Position numbers and translations under genes: made by a program | In this document: positions 25,059 through 33,052 of the stretch, one piece after another | Layout of the letters: each line of letters opens with the position of its first letter | Numbering within the stretch: position 1 is the stretch's first letter | Source of the DNA: Saccharomonospora viridis DSM 43017 | GTDB lineage: Bacteria > Actinomycetota > Actinomycetes > Mycobacteriales > Pseudonocardiaceae | Reading direction: 5' to 3' | DNA: 64,000 nucleotides | Assembly (NCBI RefSeq): GCF_000023865.1 | Contig: NC_013159.1 | Span: 1,452,001-1,516,000 of the forward strand | The notes under the pieces: generated by a model | Seen by the model: only the letters and a program-made list of their open reading frames with translations | What the model was told of the DNA's origin: nothing | The model's database searches: none

Positions 25059-26228
25059 TCAACGGACTCGGTGAGCCCCCTGGGCCGGGACGGCGGTGAA
25101 GGCCGCCGGCTCGCGGTAACCGGCCCGCTCGAACGCCCCCCGAACCGCGTCGACCACCGCGTCGGCGCGGTCGGTGGGCACGAGCGCGATCACGCACCCT
25201 CCGAAACCGCCCCCGGTCATCCTGGCGCCCAGCGCGCCCGTGGCGAGCGCGGTGTCCACGGCGGTGTCGAGCTCGCCCACGGTGACCTCGTAGTCGTCCC
25301 GCAGCGAGACGTGCGAGGCGGTGAGCAGCGGCCCGATGCCGTCGAGGTCGCCGTCACGCAACCTGCGCACGACCTCCAGCACGCGGGCGTTCTCGGTGAC
25401 GACGTGCCGTACGCGACGACGCTGTACTTCATCGTCCATTCGGGACAATGCGACGGGGAGCTCGTCGACGGAGACGTCTCGCAGCGCGGCCACGCCCAGC
25501 ACGGACGCCGCCTCCTCACACGTCCGGCGTCGCCGGGCGTACTCACCGTCGACGAGTTTGTGCGGGGCGCGGGTGTCGATCACGAGCAACGTGCGGTCTC
25601 GGTCGGCCGGGGCGAACGGCACCTGTTCGGTGGCCATCGACCGGGTGTCCAAGAACAGCAGATGGCCCGCCGTACACGACACGGACGCCATCTGGTCCAT
25701 CACCCCGCACGGCATCCCCACGAACTCGTTCTCCGCCCGTTGGGCCAGTCGCGCGAGTTCGGTGGGCTCGATGCGCAACTCGAACAGGTCGTTCAGGGCA
25801 CCGGCCACCGCGCACTCCAGCGCCGCCGACGACGACAGTCCCGCACCGGCCGGTACGTCGCCGTCCACGGCGATGTCGACCCCTCCGACGTCGTAGCCGG
25901 CCTCCCGCAGACTCCACACCACGCCGATGACGTAAGCGGACCAGTCGGTGACCGCGCCCGGCTTCGCGTCGAGCCCGACGGTCACCGGGGCACCCGGCTC
26001 CTGCCGCGACACCACACGCACCCGGGAGTCCGTCGTCCGCCCCACCGCCGCGCGCACCCCCTGGGGAAGTGCCATGGGTAGCACGAAACCGTCGTTGTAG
26101 TCCGTGTGCTCTCCGATGATGTTCACCCGTCCCGGCGCGGCCCACACACCGTCGGGTTGGCGACCGAAGGCCGCGGTGAAGGCCGCGGACACCTCGGTGA
26201 CGTCGAACCGGACCGCTGTGTCTTCCAT
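25059..26228 (-). CDS. galK: Galactokinase
   Basis: GalK phosphorylates galactose at C1 with ATP (first Leloir step). The GHMP kinase is 389 residues from the ATG at 26228. The galactose signature GRVNIIGEHTDYN is at 33-45, the ATP loop GDVPAGAGLSSSAAL at 123-137, catalytic Asp178 lies in GVMDQMAS, and the C-terminal GARMTGGGFGGC word is present. A GGAGG sits close before this ATG. An alternative ATG at 26315 overlaps the DeoR stop (ATGA) and would add a polar 29-residue extension. Either way it lies directly downstream of the DeoR gene and should share its transcript. Confidence 0.93.
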   Translation of the reverse strand: MEDTAVRFDVTEVSAAFTAAFGRQPDGVWAAPGRVNIIGEHTDYNDGFVLPMALPQGVRAAVGRTTDSRVRVVSRQEPGAPVTVGLDAKPGAVTDWSAYVIGVVWSLREAGYDVGGVDIAVDGDVPAGAGLSSSAALECAVAGALNDLFELRIEPTELARLAQRAENEFVGMPCGVMDQMASVSCTAGHLLFLDTRSMATEQVPFAPADRDRTLLVIDTRAPHKLVDGEYARRRRTCEEAASVLGVAALRDVSVDELPVALSRMDDEVQRRRVRHVVTENARVLEVVRRLRDGDLDGIGPLLTASHVSLRDDYEVTVGELDTAVDTALATGALGARMTGGGFGGCVIALVPTDRADAVVDAVRGAFERAGYREPAAFTAVPAQGAHRVR

Positions 26229-26311
26229 ACCCTCCACGCCTTTCACGCCGTTTCCCTCGGTTGTGTCGCGGTCATGCCGTCCGGGCGGTCCGGATTCGCC
26301 GCGGCCTTCGG

Positions 26312-27160
26312 TCATGCGCCGGCCTCGCTTTCCGGGGGGACGTCCAGGTCCGTCGCCGACTCGGCTTTCCCGTTGCTCGTGGCACCCTTCACGTCCGCCA
26401 CGACGAGTTCCCCCACCCGGTCCCGCAGGGCCTGCTGGTGCTCCTCGGCCAATCCGGAGTCGGTGATGAGCACGTCGGCGGCCTCGATGTCGGCGATGGT
26501 GCTGATGCCCAGGACGCCGTACTTGGTGTGATCGGCGAGGACCACGAACCGACGGGACGCCTCGATGAACGCGCGGTCGGTCTCCGCCTCCATGAGGTTG
26601 GGCGTGGTGAAACCGCTTCGCACGTCCATGCCGTGCACGCCCATGAACATGATGTCGAGGTTCACCGACCGGATGGCGGTGACCGCGAACGGGCCCACCA
26701 GAGCCTCCGAGGGGGTGCGGATGCCACCGGTGAGTACCACGGTCTGGTCGGTGCGGGGACGCTGGGAGAACAGGTCCGCGACCTGTACGGAGTTGGTGAC
26801 GACGGTGATGTTCGGCAGGTCACGCAGGAGCTGGGCGAACGTCCACGTCGTGGTGCCCGCGGACAAGCCCACCGCCATACCCGGTTCCACGAACCGTAGG
26901 GCCGCGGAGGCGATGGCGAGTTTCTCGGCGTTCTCCCGGTTCGACTTCGCCGCGAAACCGGGCTCCTCGGTACTGCGGCCTCCCGGGAGGATGGCCCCGC
27001 CGTGCACCTTCTGCAGCTTTCCTTGCTGTGCCAGCACTTCGAGGTCGCGGCGCACGGTCATGTCCGACACGCCGAGCCGCTCGACGAGCGCGCTCACCCG
27101 TACGGCACCGGATCGGCGGAGTTCCTCCAGAATCCGCGACCGGCGTTGGCTTGCCAACAT
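26312..27160 (-). CDS. DeoR-family sugar-phosphate-responsive repressor
   Basis: A 282-residue regulator. An N-terminal helix-turn-helix (VSALVERLGVSDMTVRRDLEVL, residues 19-40) is followed by the DeoR C-terminal sensor domain with GGAILPGG, LSAGTTTWTFAQLL and ADHTKYG. These repressors bind a phosphorylated sugar, which lifts repression. Placed before galK and near galT, the symporter and the secreted hydrolase, it probably regulates galactoside use. The ATG at 27160 has GGAGG eight bases upstream. A longer open frame beyond this point is not coding. Confidence 0.92.
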   Translation of the reverse strand: MLASQRRSRILEELRRSGAVRVSALVERLGVSDMTVRRDLEVLAQQGKLQKVHGGAILPGGRSTEEPGFAAKSNRENAEKLAIASAALRFVEPGMAVGLSAGTTTWTFAQLLRDLPNITVVTNSVQVADLFSQRPRTDQTVVLTGGIRTPSEALVGPFAVTAIRSVNLDIMFMGVHGMDVRSGFTTPNLMEAETDRAFIEASRRFVVLADHTKYGVLGISTIADIEAADVLITDSGLAEEHQQALRDRVGELVVADVKGATSNGKAESATDLDVPPESEAGA

Positions 27161-27332
27161 CGGCCTGCCCTCCTCGCGCTCTCCCGTTGCCGGTCCCCTC
27201 CCGGCCCCTACTAGAACAGGATCGCACATTTTCGCAAGCGCGGGGAAAGTGCCCTTCTCTCGGGCGGCACGGTGAAACCCGCTGGTGGAGTCGGTTATGC
27301 GGGTTGTGACGGGTAGGAGATCCCGCCGCATC

Positions 27333-27364
27333 GATGTTGGAAACGATGCAGCATCGCAACATAT
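27333..27364. repeat. Imperfect inverted repeat upstream of the glutathione peroxidase gene
   Basis: GATGTTG...CGATGC on the left pairs with GCATCGCAACAT on the right, with a four-base insertion in the left arm. It lies about 70 bases before the start of the gene at 27434 and could be an operator for it. Confidence 0.4.
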
Positions 27365-27433
27365 CCGAACAGGTCCCGCTGTCGGCGTAGACTCCCTCCT
27401 CGCCACGATCATCCCGGCGGAGGAAGGCACACG

Positions 27434-27934
27434 ATGACCCAGACCGCTCTGACCGATATCGGATTGCACACGTTGGCCGGTGAGCCCGCGACCCTCGGGG
27501 GCCTGGGAGCGAAGGTCCTCCTGGTGGTCAACGTCGCGTCGAAATGTGGTCTGACACCCCAGTACGAGGGATTGGAGCGGTTGCACCGACGTTACGTCGA
27601 CCGGGGGTTCACCGTCGTCGGGTTCCCGTGCAACCAGTTCGCCGGTCAGGAGCCCGGGTCGGAGGAGGAGATCGCCCGGTTCTGCTCGACCACGTACGGG
27701 GTGAGCTTCCCGATGTTCACCAAGATCGAGGTCAACGGGCCGAACCGGCATCCCGTGTACGCCGAACTGACCCGGCATCCCGACGCCGACGGCGAAGCGG
27801 GCGATGTGCAGTGGAATTTCGAGAAGTTCCTCATCGACGACCGGGGCCGTGTGCTCGCGCGGTTCCGGCCTCGCACGGAGCCGGAGTCGGCCGAGATCAT
27901 CGAGGCGGTGGAGACCGCGTTGGCCCGGGCGTAG
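27434..27934 (+). CDS. Glutathione peroxidase-family thiol peroxidase
   Basis: A 166-residue thioredoxin-fold peroxidase that reduces hydrogen peroxide or lipid hydroperoxides. The catalytic set is Cys38 in NVASKCGLTPQY, Gln72 in FPCNQFAGQEPG, and Trp127-Asn128 in QWNFEKFL. Actinomycetes lack glutathione, so thioredoxin or mycothiol-linked reductants are likely. The ATG at 27434 has GGAGGAAGG just upstream. It stands alone, with a strong hairpin after it that it shares with the convergent SGNH hydrolase gene. Confidence 0.93.
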   Translation: MTQTALTDIGLHTLAGEPATLGGLGAKVLLVVNVASKCGLTPQYEGLERLHRRYVDRGFTVVGFPCNQFAGQEPGSEEEIARFCSTTYGVSFPMFTKIEVNGPNRHPVYAELTRHPDADGEAGDVQWNFEKFLIDDRGRVLARFRPRTEPESAEIIEAVETALARA

Positions 27935-27963
27935 AGCGGGTGGCTCGCGTTGGAACGGACGTC

Positions 27964-28002
27964 CAGCGGTGAGCCCGGCTGGCTCGCCCGGGCTCACCGC
28001 TG
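27964..28002. terminator. Bidirectional hairpin terminator
   Basis: CAGCGGTGAGCCCGG (27964-27978) pairs perfectly over 15 bp with 27988-28002 around a nine-base loop. It lies between the convergent peroxidase and SGNH genes and ends 19 bases from the latter's stop. Confidence 0.8.
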
Positions 28003-28021
28003 TCGCCGTGTGTCGACCGGT

Positions 28022-29257
28022 TCAGCAGATGGTGCGCAGATCGACCGCGGCCGCCATCGCGGCGAAGCCGGCGTCGTTCGGGTGTAGGTGATCACCCGGG
28101 TCGTAGTCGGGGAGGATGCGACTCGGGTGTTCGGGGTCACGGAGCACGGCGTCGAAGTCCACCACGGCGTCGAACTCACCCGAGTTCCTGATCCATTCGT
28201 TGACCGCCTGCCGGTCGGCCTCGCCTTCCTCGGTGTAGTACCCGGCGCCTTCGAACGGCGTCAGCGTCGCGCCCACCACCGTGATCCCGGCGGAGTGGGC
28301 ACGGTCGATGAACTGGCGGTAGACGGCGATGAGTTGTTCGGGTTCCACCGCGCCCCGGCTGTTGCCGATGTCGTTGATCCCTTCGAGCAGCACCACGGTC
28401 CGAACCCCCGGCCTGCTCAACACGTCGCGGTCGAAGCGGGCGAGGGCGGAATCGCCGGAGGCACCGGCGTCGGTGAGCAGTCGGTTACCGCTGATACCGC
28501 TGTTGAGCACGCCGCACCGGTGTGGGCCGGGGCGCTCCAGGAGTCGATCGGCGACCTGATCGGGATAGCGCAGGTTGGCATCGACCGTCGAGACCACGCC
28601 GTCGGTGATGGAATCCCCGAAGAACACCACGGAGCCACGGGCGCGGGTCGTCACGTCGACCCCGGTGAGGAAGTAACGGGACGTGTCGAGTTCGTCGAAC
28701 GCCGTCCCCGGGTCGGCGGTGGCGTCACCGGGGGCTGCGAACGACGTGGCGTACCCCGCCCGGTGGGTGGTGGCGGGACCGGTGGGGCCGGGAAGATACA
28801 TGCTCACCACCAGATCCGAGTTGTCCGCGACGGACACGTCGACCGGGTCGGACACCCAGTCGGCACCCGCGGGGATCGTCACCGAGTCCTGCCCTCCGAA
28901 GGTCACCTCGGTGAGTGCGTCGGGATCGACCATGGGGGTGCCCGCCGCCTCGTCCGACCTGGGGGCGACGGTGGCCGCGGCGACCGTGAGCGGATCGGTT
29001 CCGTAGGCATTGCTGATGCGGATCCGTACGGAGTCGCCCCCGACCGACAGGTGGGCCACCTGGCGCAAGGTGGTGTCCGTGAAGCCCTCCGCGGAGGGCC
29101 CGTCCGGCGCGGCCGTGGTCATGGCCGCGTGCCAGCTGCCGACCCATTCGGTGGGCCTGGGAGGGACGGCGTGGACGGCGGAAGGAACGAGCAACGCCAG
29201 GGACGTGGCTGTGCCGACCAGACCGATCGCGAGGCGGGACCGCATTCGTCTTATCAC
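28022..29257 (-). CDS. Secreted SGNH/GDSL-family hydrolase
   Basis: A 411-residue exported esterase or lipase. The signal peptide (MRSRLAIGLVGTATSLALL, ending near Ala-Val-His-Ala) is followed by a beta-sandwich-like N-terminal domain of about 170 residues and the SGNH fold. Block I is GDSITDG with Ser216; the Gly block is GISGNRLL, the Asn block GINDIG, and block V DHLHPNDAG. Its ester substrate (acyl-lipid or acetylated sugar) is unknown. The GTG at 29257 has AAAGGA six bases upstream; the ATG at 29245 would also keep the signal peptide. Confidence 0.9.
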   Translation of the reverse strand: MIRRMRSRLAIGLVGTATSLALLVPSAVHAVPPRPTEWVGSWHAAMTTAAPDGPSAEGFTDTTLRQVAHLSVGGDSVRIRISNAYGTDPLTVAAATVAPRSDEAAGTPMVDPDALTEVTFGGQDSVTIPAGADWVSDPVDVSVADNSDLVVSMYLPGPTGPATTHRAGYATSFAAPGDATADPGTAFDELDTSRYFLTGVDVTTRARGSVVFFGDSITDGVVSTVDANLRYPDQVADRLLERPGPHRCGVLNSGISGNRLLTDAGASGDSALARFDRDVLSRPGVRTVVLLEGINDIGNSRGAVEPEQLIAVYRQFIDRAHSAGITVVGATLTPFEGAGYYTEEGEADRQAVNEWIRNSGEFDAVVDFDAVLRDPEHPSRILPDYDPGDHLHPNDAGFAAMAAAVDLRTIC

Positions 29258-29609
29258 CGGCGTCCTTTCTCTCGGGCTTTCCCGGGCTGATTTGTCGATC
29301 ACTCATGCCAGCACCGGGGTGGTCCCCGTCACAAGAAGTCGACGCCCAACGGCGGGAGGGCAAGACGAACGGCCGCGTAGCCGGGACAAGCGGTCTGGGC
29401 CACTGCTCCAAAAGGGGTTCGCGGTCGGGGAGGCGTTTTCTCGGTGCGGGGGCCGGATGGGGGGCGGACCCGCGCGAGATCCGCAGCTCGCCGGTGTCCG
29501 CCGTCACACACGTTTGGGTGAGTGTTCGGCCGGGTATCTGCTGACCAGCCCGGCTGCCGGCCGGGCCGAGAAGTGTTTTGAGCTCGATCCGTGATTGGTC
29601 GGAGTGCCG
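29258..29609. other. Intergenic region between divergent genes
   Basis: About 350 bases with no supported gene; it must hold the promoter of the SGNH gene and that of the DUF6292 gene, but no clear hexamers were found. Confidence 0.4.
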
Positions 29610-30071
29610 ATGGAGTGGGAACTGGGATCGACGGATCCCGAGGTGCGAGGACTGAGGCATTACGTTCGCAGGGTCGCGGAGGGCCTGGGGCTTGCGGGGA
29701 ACTCGTCGTACATCCAGTCGGAACCGCTGAGCCTGTACCTCGCTGTGGACGGGCGGCTGCCCGACCGCCCACAGCGTGACGTCGCCCTCCTGTGGGACGA
29801 GCGACACGGCTGGGCGGGCGCGGTCGAGACCGGCTGCGGCGAGGACCTGATCGTCGTGAGCTACCTCGGCGGCGACCCACTGCCTCCTCCCCAGGTCCTG
29901 GCCGACTACACGGCGGCGCTTCTGCGCGGCCAGGCGTACGGCCGGTCGACCCCGCCGCAGTTCCCCGTCCCCGAGGTGCGCCGGGGACTACGTTGGCTGG
30001 CGCGTAGCGCGGGGCTCGCGAGGATCACCCGGAACTACCGGGACGTGGCACTGGCCGGCAAGGTCGGCTGA
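29610..30071 (+). CDS. DUF6292 family protein
   Basis: A 153-residue cytoplasmic protein typical of Pseudonocardiaceae, with YVRRVAEGLGL near the N-terminus, LLWDERHGWAGAVETGCGED in the middle and VSYLGGDPLPPPQVLADY after it. No biochemical role is known. The ATG at 29610 has GGAG six bases upstream; a TTG at 29595 is also in frame. Confidence 0.75.
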   Translation: MEWELGSTDPEVRGLRHYVRRVAEGLGLAGNSSYIQSEPLSLYLAVDGRLPDRPQRDVALLWDERHGWAGAVETGCGEDLIVVSYLGGDPLPPPQVLADYTAALLRGQAYGRSTPPQFPVPEVRRGLRWLARSAGLARITRNYRDVALAGKVG

Positions 30072-30474
30072 GACGACTGCCGAAGCTGAGCTCGGAACGG
30101 CTTACGGGGTTAAGAGGGCAACCGGCCGGGGCGCTGTGTGGGTGGGAGGGGGAACGCACGTCCGCTTCCGTGTCGGAACCGGCCGCCGGTGTCTGGGGCG
30201 CGAAGAACGTCGCAGAGGACGGCCGCGAGAAGGATCGGCCGAACATCCACAGCGGAGTATCCCGGGCCGGAGGGGAGGCTGTTCGCGTTCCGGCGGATCG
30301 GCTCCTCGGGAGCGGATTCCTCGCCGAGTCATACGTCGATCCACAATGAACGAATCTCTACACGGGCGTCGTCGGCGTGACCGAGGGTGACACCGGGGTC
30401 CCGGGAATCCGGGTGCGCGAACCGGCGGCCCGGCCGTCGAAGGAAGCCGTAGCGACACACCTGAGCAGACGAAA
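30072..30474. other. Intergenic region, about 400 bases
   Basis: No supported gene. Frames on both strands are Arg/Pro-rich with no ribosome binding sites. Confidence 0.45.
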
Positions 30475-30520
30475 ACGGGGCGGGCACCGCGTGTGGCACG
30501 GTGCCCGCCCCGTTCGATCC
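30475..30520 (-). terminator. Rho-independent terminator of the MetP/MetS operon
   Basis: ACGGGGCGGGCACCG (30475-30489) pairs perfectly over 15 bp with 30499-30513 around a nine-base loop. Read on the minus strand the stem runs into TTTTCG. It begins 15 bases beyond the metS stop. Confidence 0.85.
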
Positions 30521-30527
30521 CGGAAGA

Positions 30528-30644
30528 TCAGGAATCGTCTTCGGGCTGCTCCGGATGCTTGCGCAGGCGCAGGATCGACAACACCAGGCCGCCCCACAGT
30601 ATTGCGATGGAGATGATGAGCATCGCGATGGCACTCGCTGACAT
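30528..30644 (-). CDS. metS: MetS-type small subunit of an NSS transporter
   Basis: A 38-residue protein with a single transmembrane helix (residues 3-24, AIAMLIISIAILWGGLVLSI) and a charged tail LRLRKHPEQPEDDS. It matches the small MetS subunit that Corynebacterium MetP needs to import methionine and alanine. Its ATG lies in TGATG, so the A is shared with the stop codon of the big subunit; its ribosome binding site GGAGG is within the end of that gene. It is easily missed because of its size. A terminator follows at once. Confidence 0.88.
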   Translation of the reverse strand: MSASAIAMLIISIAILWGGLVLSILRLRKHPEQPEDDS

Positions 30645-32161
30645 CAGCGTTGCACCTCCTTCTCAGGGGCAGCGGCCTGTTGGCGTTGCTTCCACGGCAA
30701 CAGCGACAGCACGATGCCCAGTGCCAGCGCGCCGAGAGCCACACCCCAGCCCGTGGCGAACAGGAACGAGTTCGAGTAACCGCCGTAGTTCTCCGACAAC
30801 TCCGTCTGCAGGCTGTCCCACACCATCCAGCCGAGCACGACCGGGGTGATGGCGCCGAGGGTCACCCGCCACAGCGCACCGAGTCGGATGGCGGAGGTGG
30901 CGTTGGCGTGGTCCTGCAGCGGCTTGAGCTGGCGGACCACCCAGGAGATGACGATCACCGACACGAGGGCGGCGACGACGATGCCGTACTGGTTGATGAA
31001 GCGGTCGACCACGTCGAGGATGTGCAGGCCGTTCGTCGTCGGGAACAGCACGATGGACACGAGCGCCGTGAACCCGCCGACGATCAACACGGACGGGACC
31101 CGGCGCAGGCCCGTGCGGTCGGAGAACGAACCGACGACGACCTGAACGATGCTGATCAGCGAGGTCAACCCCGCGATGGCCAGCGAGGCGAAGAAGAGCA
31201 CCCCGAACAGCTCGCCCATGGGCATGTTGGAGATGATCTCCGGGAACGCCACGAACGCCAGACCGATACCGCCGGTGGCGAACTCGTCCACGGGGACCCC
31301 TGCGGTGGCGGCCATGAAGCCGATCGTCGCGAACACGCCGATACCGGCGAGCAGCTCGAACGAGCTGTTGGCCAGACCCGCCACCACGGCGGAGCCGCTG
31401 AGGTCGGAGCGCCGCCGCAGGTACGACGAGTACGTGATCATGATGCCGAAGCCGACGGACAGGGAGAAGAAGATCTGTCCGTAAGCCTGCACCCACACCG
31501 TGCTGTCGGTGATGGCCGACCAGTCGGGGGAGAAGAAGGCGTTGAGGCCGTCCAGCGAACCCGGCAGGGTGAGTGCCCTGATCACCAGGGCCACGAACAG
31601 CACCACCAGCAGGGGGATGAAGATCCTGTTGGCGCGTTCGATGCCGCGGCGCACACCGGCGGCCAGCACTCCGAGCGTGATGATCCAGACCGCGATGAGC
31701 GGTATCAGGACGGGGCCCACGTACGAGAGTCCGCCGCTCGGGGCGTCGGTGACTTGGAGGAACTCACCGAAGAGGAATCCCTCCGGGTCGCCGCCCCACG
31801 CGGTGTTGATCGAGAACCCGGTGTACATGACCGCCCACGCGATGATGACGGCGTAGTAGGCCGCGATCACGAAGGAGATGATGACCTGCCACCAACCGAT
31901 GAACTGGGTGGGGCGGGATATCTGCAGGAATGCGGAGGGCGGCGTCGCCCGGTATTTGTGTCCGAGCGAGTATTCGAGGATGAGGAGTGGGATACCGGCC
32001 GTCAGCAGTGCGACGAGGTAGGGGATGAGGAACGCCCCACCGCCGTTCTCGTAGGCGACATAGGGGAAGCGCCAGATGTTGCCCAAGCCGATGGCGGAGC
32101 CGATGGCGGCCAGGAGGAACCCTGCACGGGTCCCCCACTGCTCACGGTGCTCTGCTTGCAT
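30644..32161 (-). CDS. metP: NSS (SNF) family sodium-dependent amino acid transporter, MetP-like
   Basis: A 505-residue membrane protein with about 11 helices. The N-terminal signature is GSAIGLGNIWRFPYVAYENGG, where unwound helix 1 binds sodium and substrate. The family also includes LeuT. It is coupled to a MetS small subunit by a one-base overlap, as in the methionine/alanine importer MetPS of Corynebacterium, so methionine, alanine or similar neutral amino acids are the likely cargo. No clear ribosome binding site precedes the ATG at 32161. Confidence 0.9.
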   Translation of the reverse strand: MQAEHREQWGTRAGFLLAAIGSAIGLGNIWRFPYVAYENGGGAFLIPYLVALLTAGIPLLILEYSLGHKYRATPPSAFLQISRPTQFIGWWQVIISFVIAAYYAVIIAWAVMYTGFSINTAWGGDPEGFLFGEFLQVTDAPSGGLSYVGPVLIPLIAVWIITLGVLAAGVRRGIERANRIFIPLLVVLFVALVIRALTLPGSLDGLNAFFSPDWSAITDSTVWVQAYGQIFFSLSVGFGIMITYSSYLRRRSDLSGSAVVAGLANSSFELLAGIGVFATIGFMAATAGVPVDEFATGGIGLAFVAFPEIISNMPMGELFGVLFFASLAIAGLTSLISIVQVVVGSFSDRTGLRRVPSVLIVGGFTALVSIVLFPTTNGLHILDVVDRFINQYGIVVAALVSVIVISWVVRQLKPLQDHANATSAIRLGALWRVTLGAITPVVLGWMVWDSLQTELSENYGGYSNSFLFATGWGVALGALALGIVLSLLPWKQRQQAAAPEKEVQR

Positions 32162-33052
32162 GGCGTCGTGTCCGAATCGTGGTTGTGTCGATATTTAAGG
32201 TGTCGTGCCGGTCTGTGCTACGGCGCGCCGAGAGCCCCGGGGCCGAGCGGCGGGCCGCGCGACAGTGAGGGCAGCCTACTCGGCCGCTGTTCGCGATACC
32301 TTAGGACGAAATCGATCGATATGGAACCGTGCATGTACGGCGTTCTGTGCGCTTCCACCCTGGATTGAGATCGAGGGCAAATCCGTGCCATTGAGCGAGG
32401 ATCGGTCTCGGTAGCGGGAACGTTACTGTCTGGAGTGGACCGGGTTGTATTCGGTCACCCTCGGTCGTCGTCGGTGGTGGCGCACCCTGGTCTCGGAGAG
32501 GACGGTTCGAGCTTCGATGCTCCCGCCTACCTCGGACGATGCGGTGGTTCCGTCCGGCCGGCCCCCGGGGAGAGGGGTGCGCGAAGTCGTGGCGGCCCGG
32601 GCCGCGGCATGGCCTGGGACCACCCCGGTTGTCCGGTGCTGTTCGGGTCGGCTCCACGGGTGAGACGGCGGTCGTCCGGGGGCCGACGCGTCCCTGTTGG
32701 GGCCTCGAACACCGGTCGAGATCCTTACCGTCGCAACCGACCGGTGAGCACTGAAAGTGATCAATCGGATACCGAGAGCCTCCACGGTTATCCGTTCCAC
32801 GCCGCCGTGCGGCCCCTTTTCGGCGGCCGGGGGGATTTGGTCCACACCAGGCCCGACCTCTTGCGAGAGGCGCCTTTTCAGGGGATCCGTTGTGGCCGAT
32901 CGGGTGGTTACCCGCCGGCGGCGTAGTAGTCCCGGCGATCGGGGGAAAGCGAATCGGCCGAGCGGCGTAGGGCCGCCCGGCAGTCCATCGTGGACCACGC
33001 TGGAAGCGGTCCATTCGACAGGGCCGGTCACTTTGACCACCGGGAGGTGGAG
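32162..33052. other. Long intergenic region, about 890 bases
   Basis: No supported gene. Several frames are open on both strands, but their products are Arg/Pro/Gly-rich with no domain and no ribosome binding site. Only the 3' end (GGGAGG at 33041-33046, before the ggt start) has a clear role. Confidence 0.5.

Noticed and set aside
30650-32368. A 572-codon open frame opposite metP
   Set aside because: Antisense shadow; the composition is dominated by Gln, His, Asp and Arg with no domain.
32423-33040. A 205-codon minus-strand frame in the 890-base gap before ggt
   Set aside because: No ribosome binding site, Arg/Pro/Thr-rich product and no recognisable motif.
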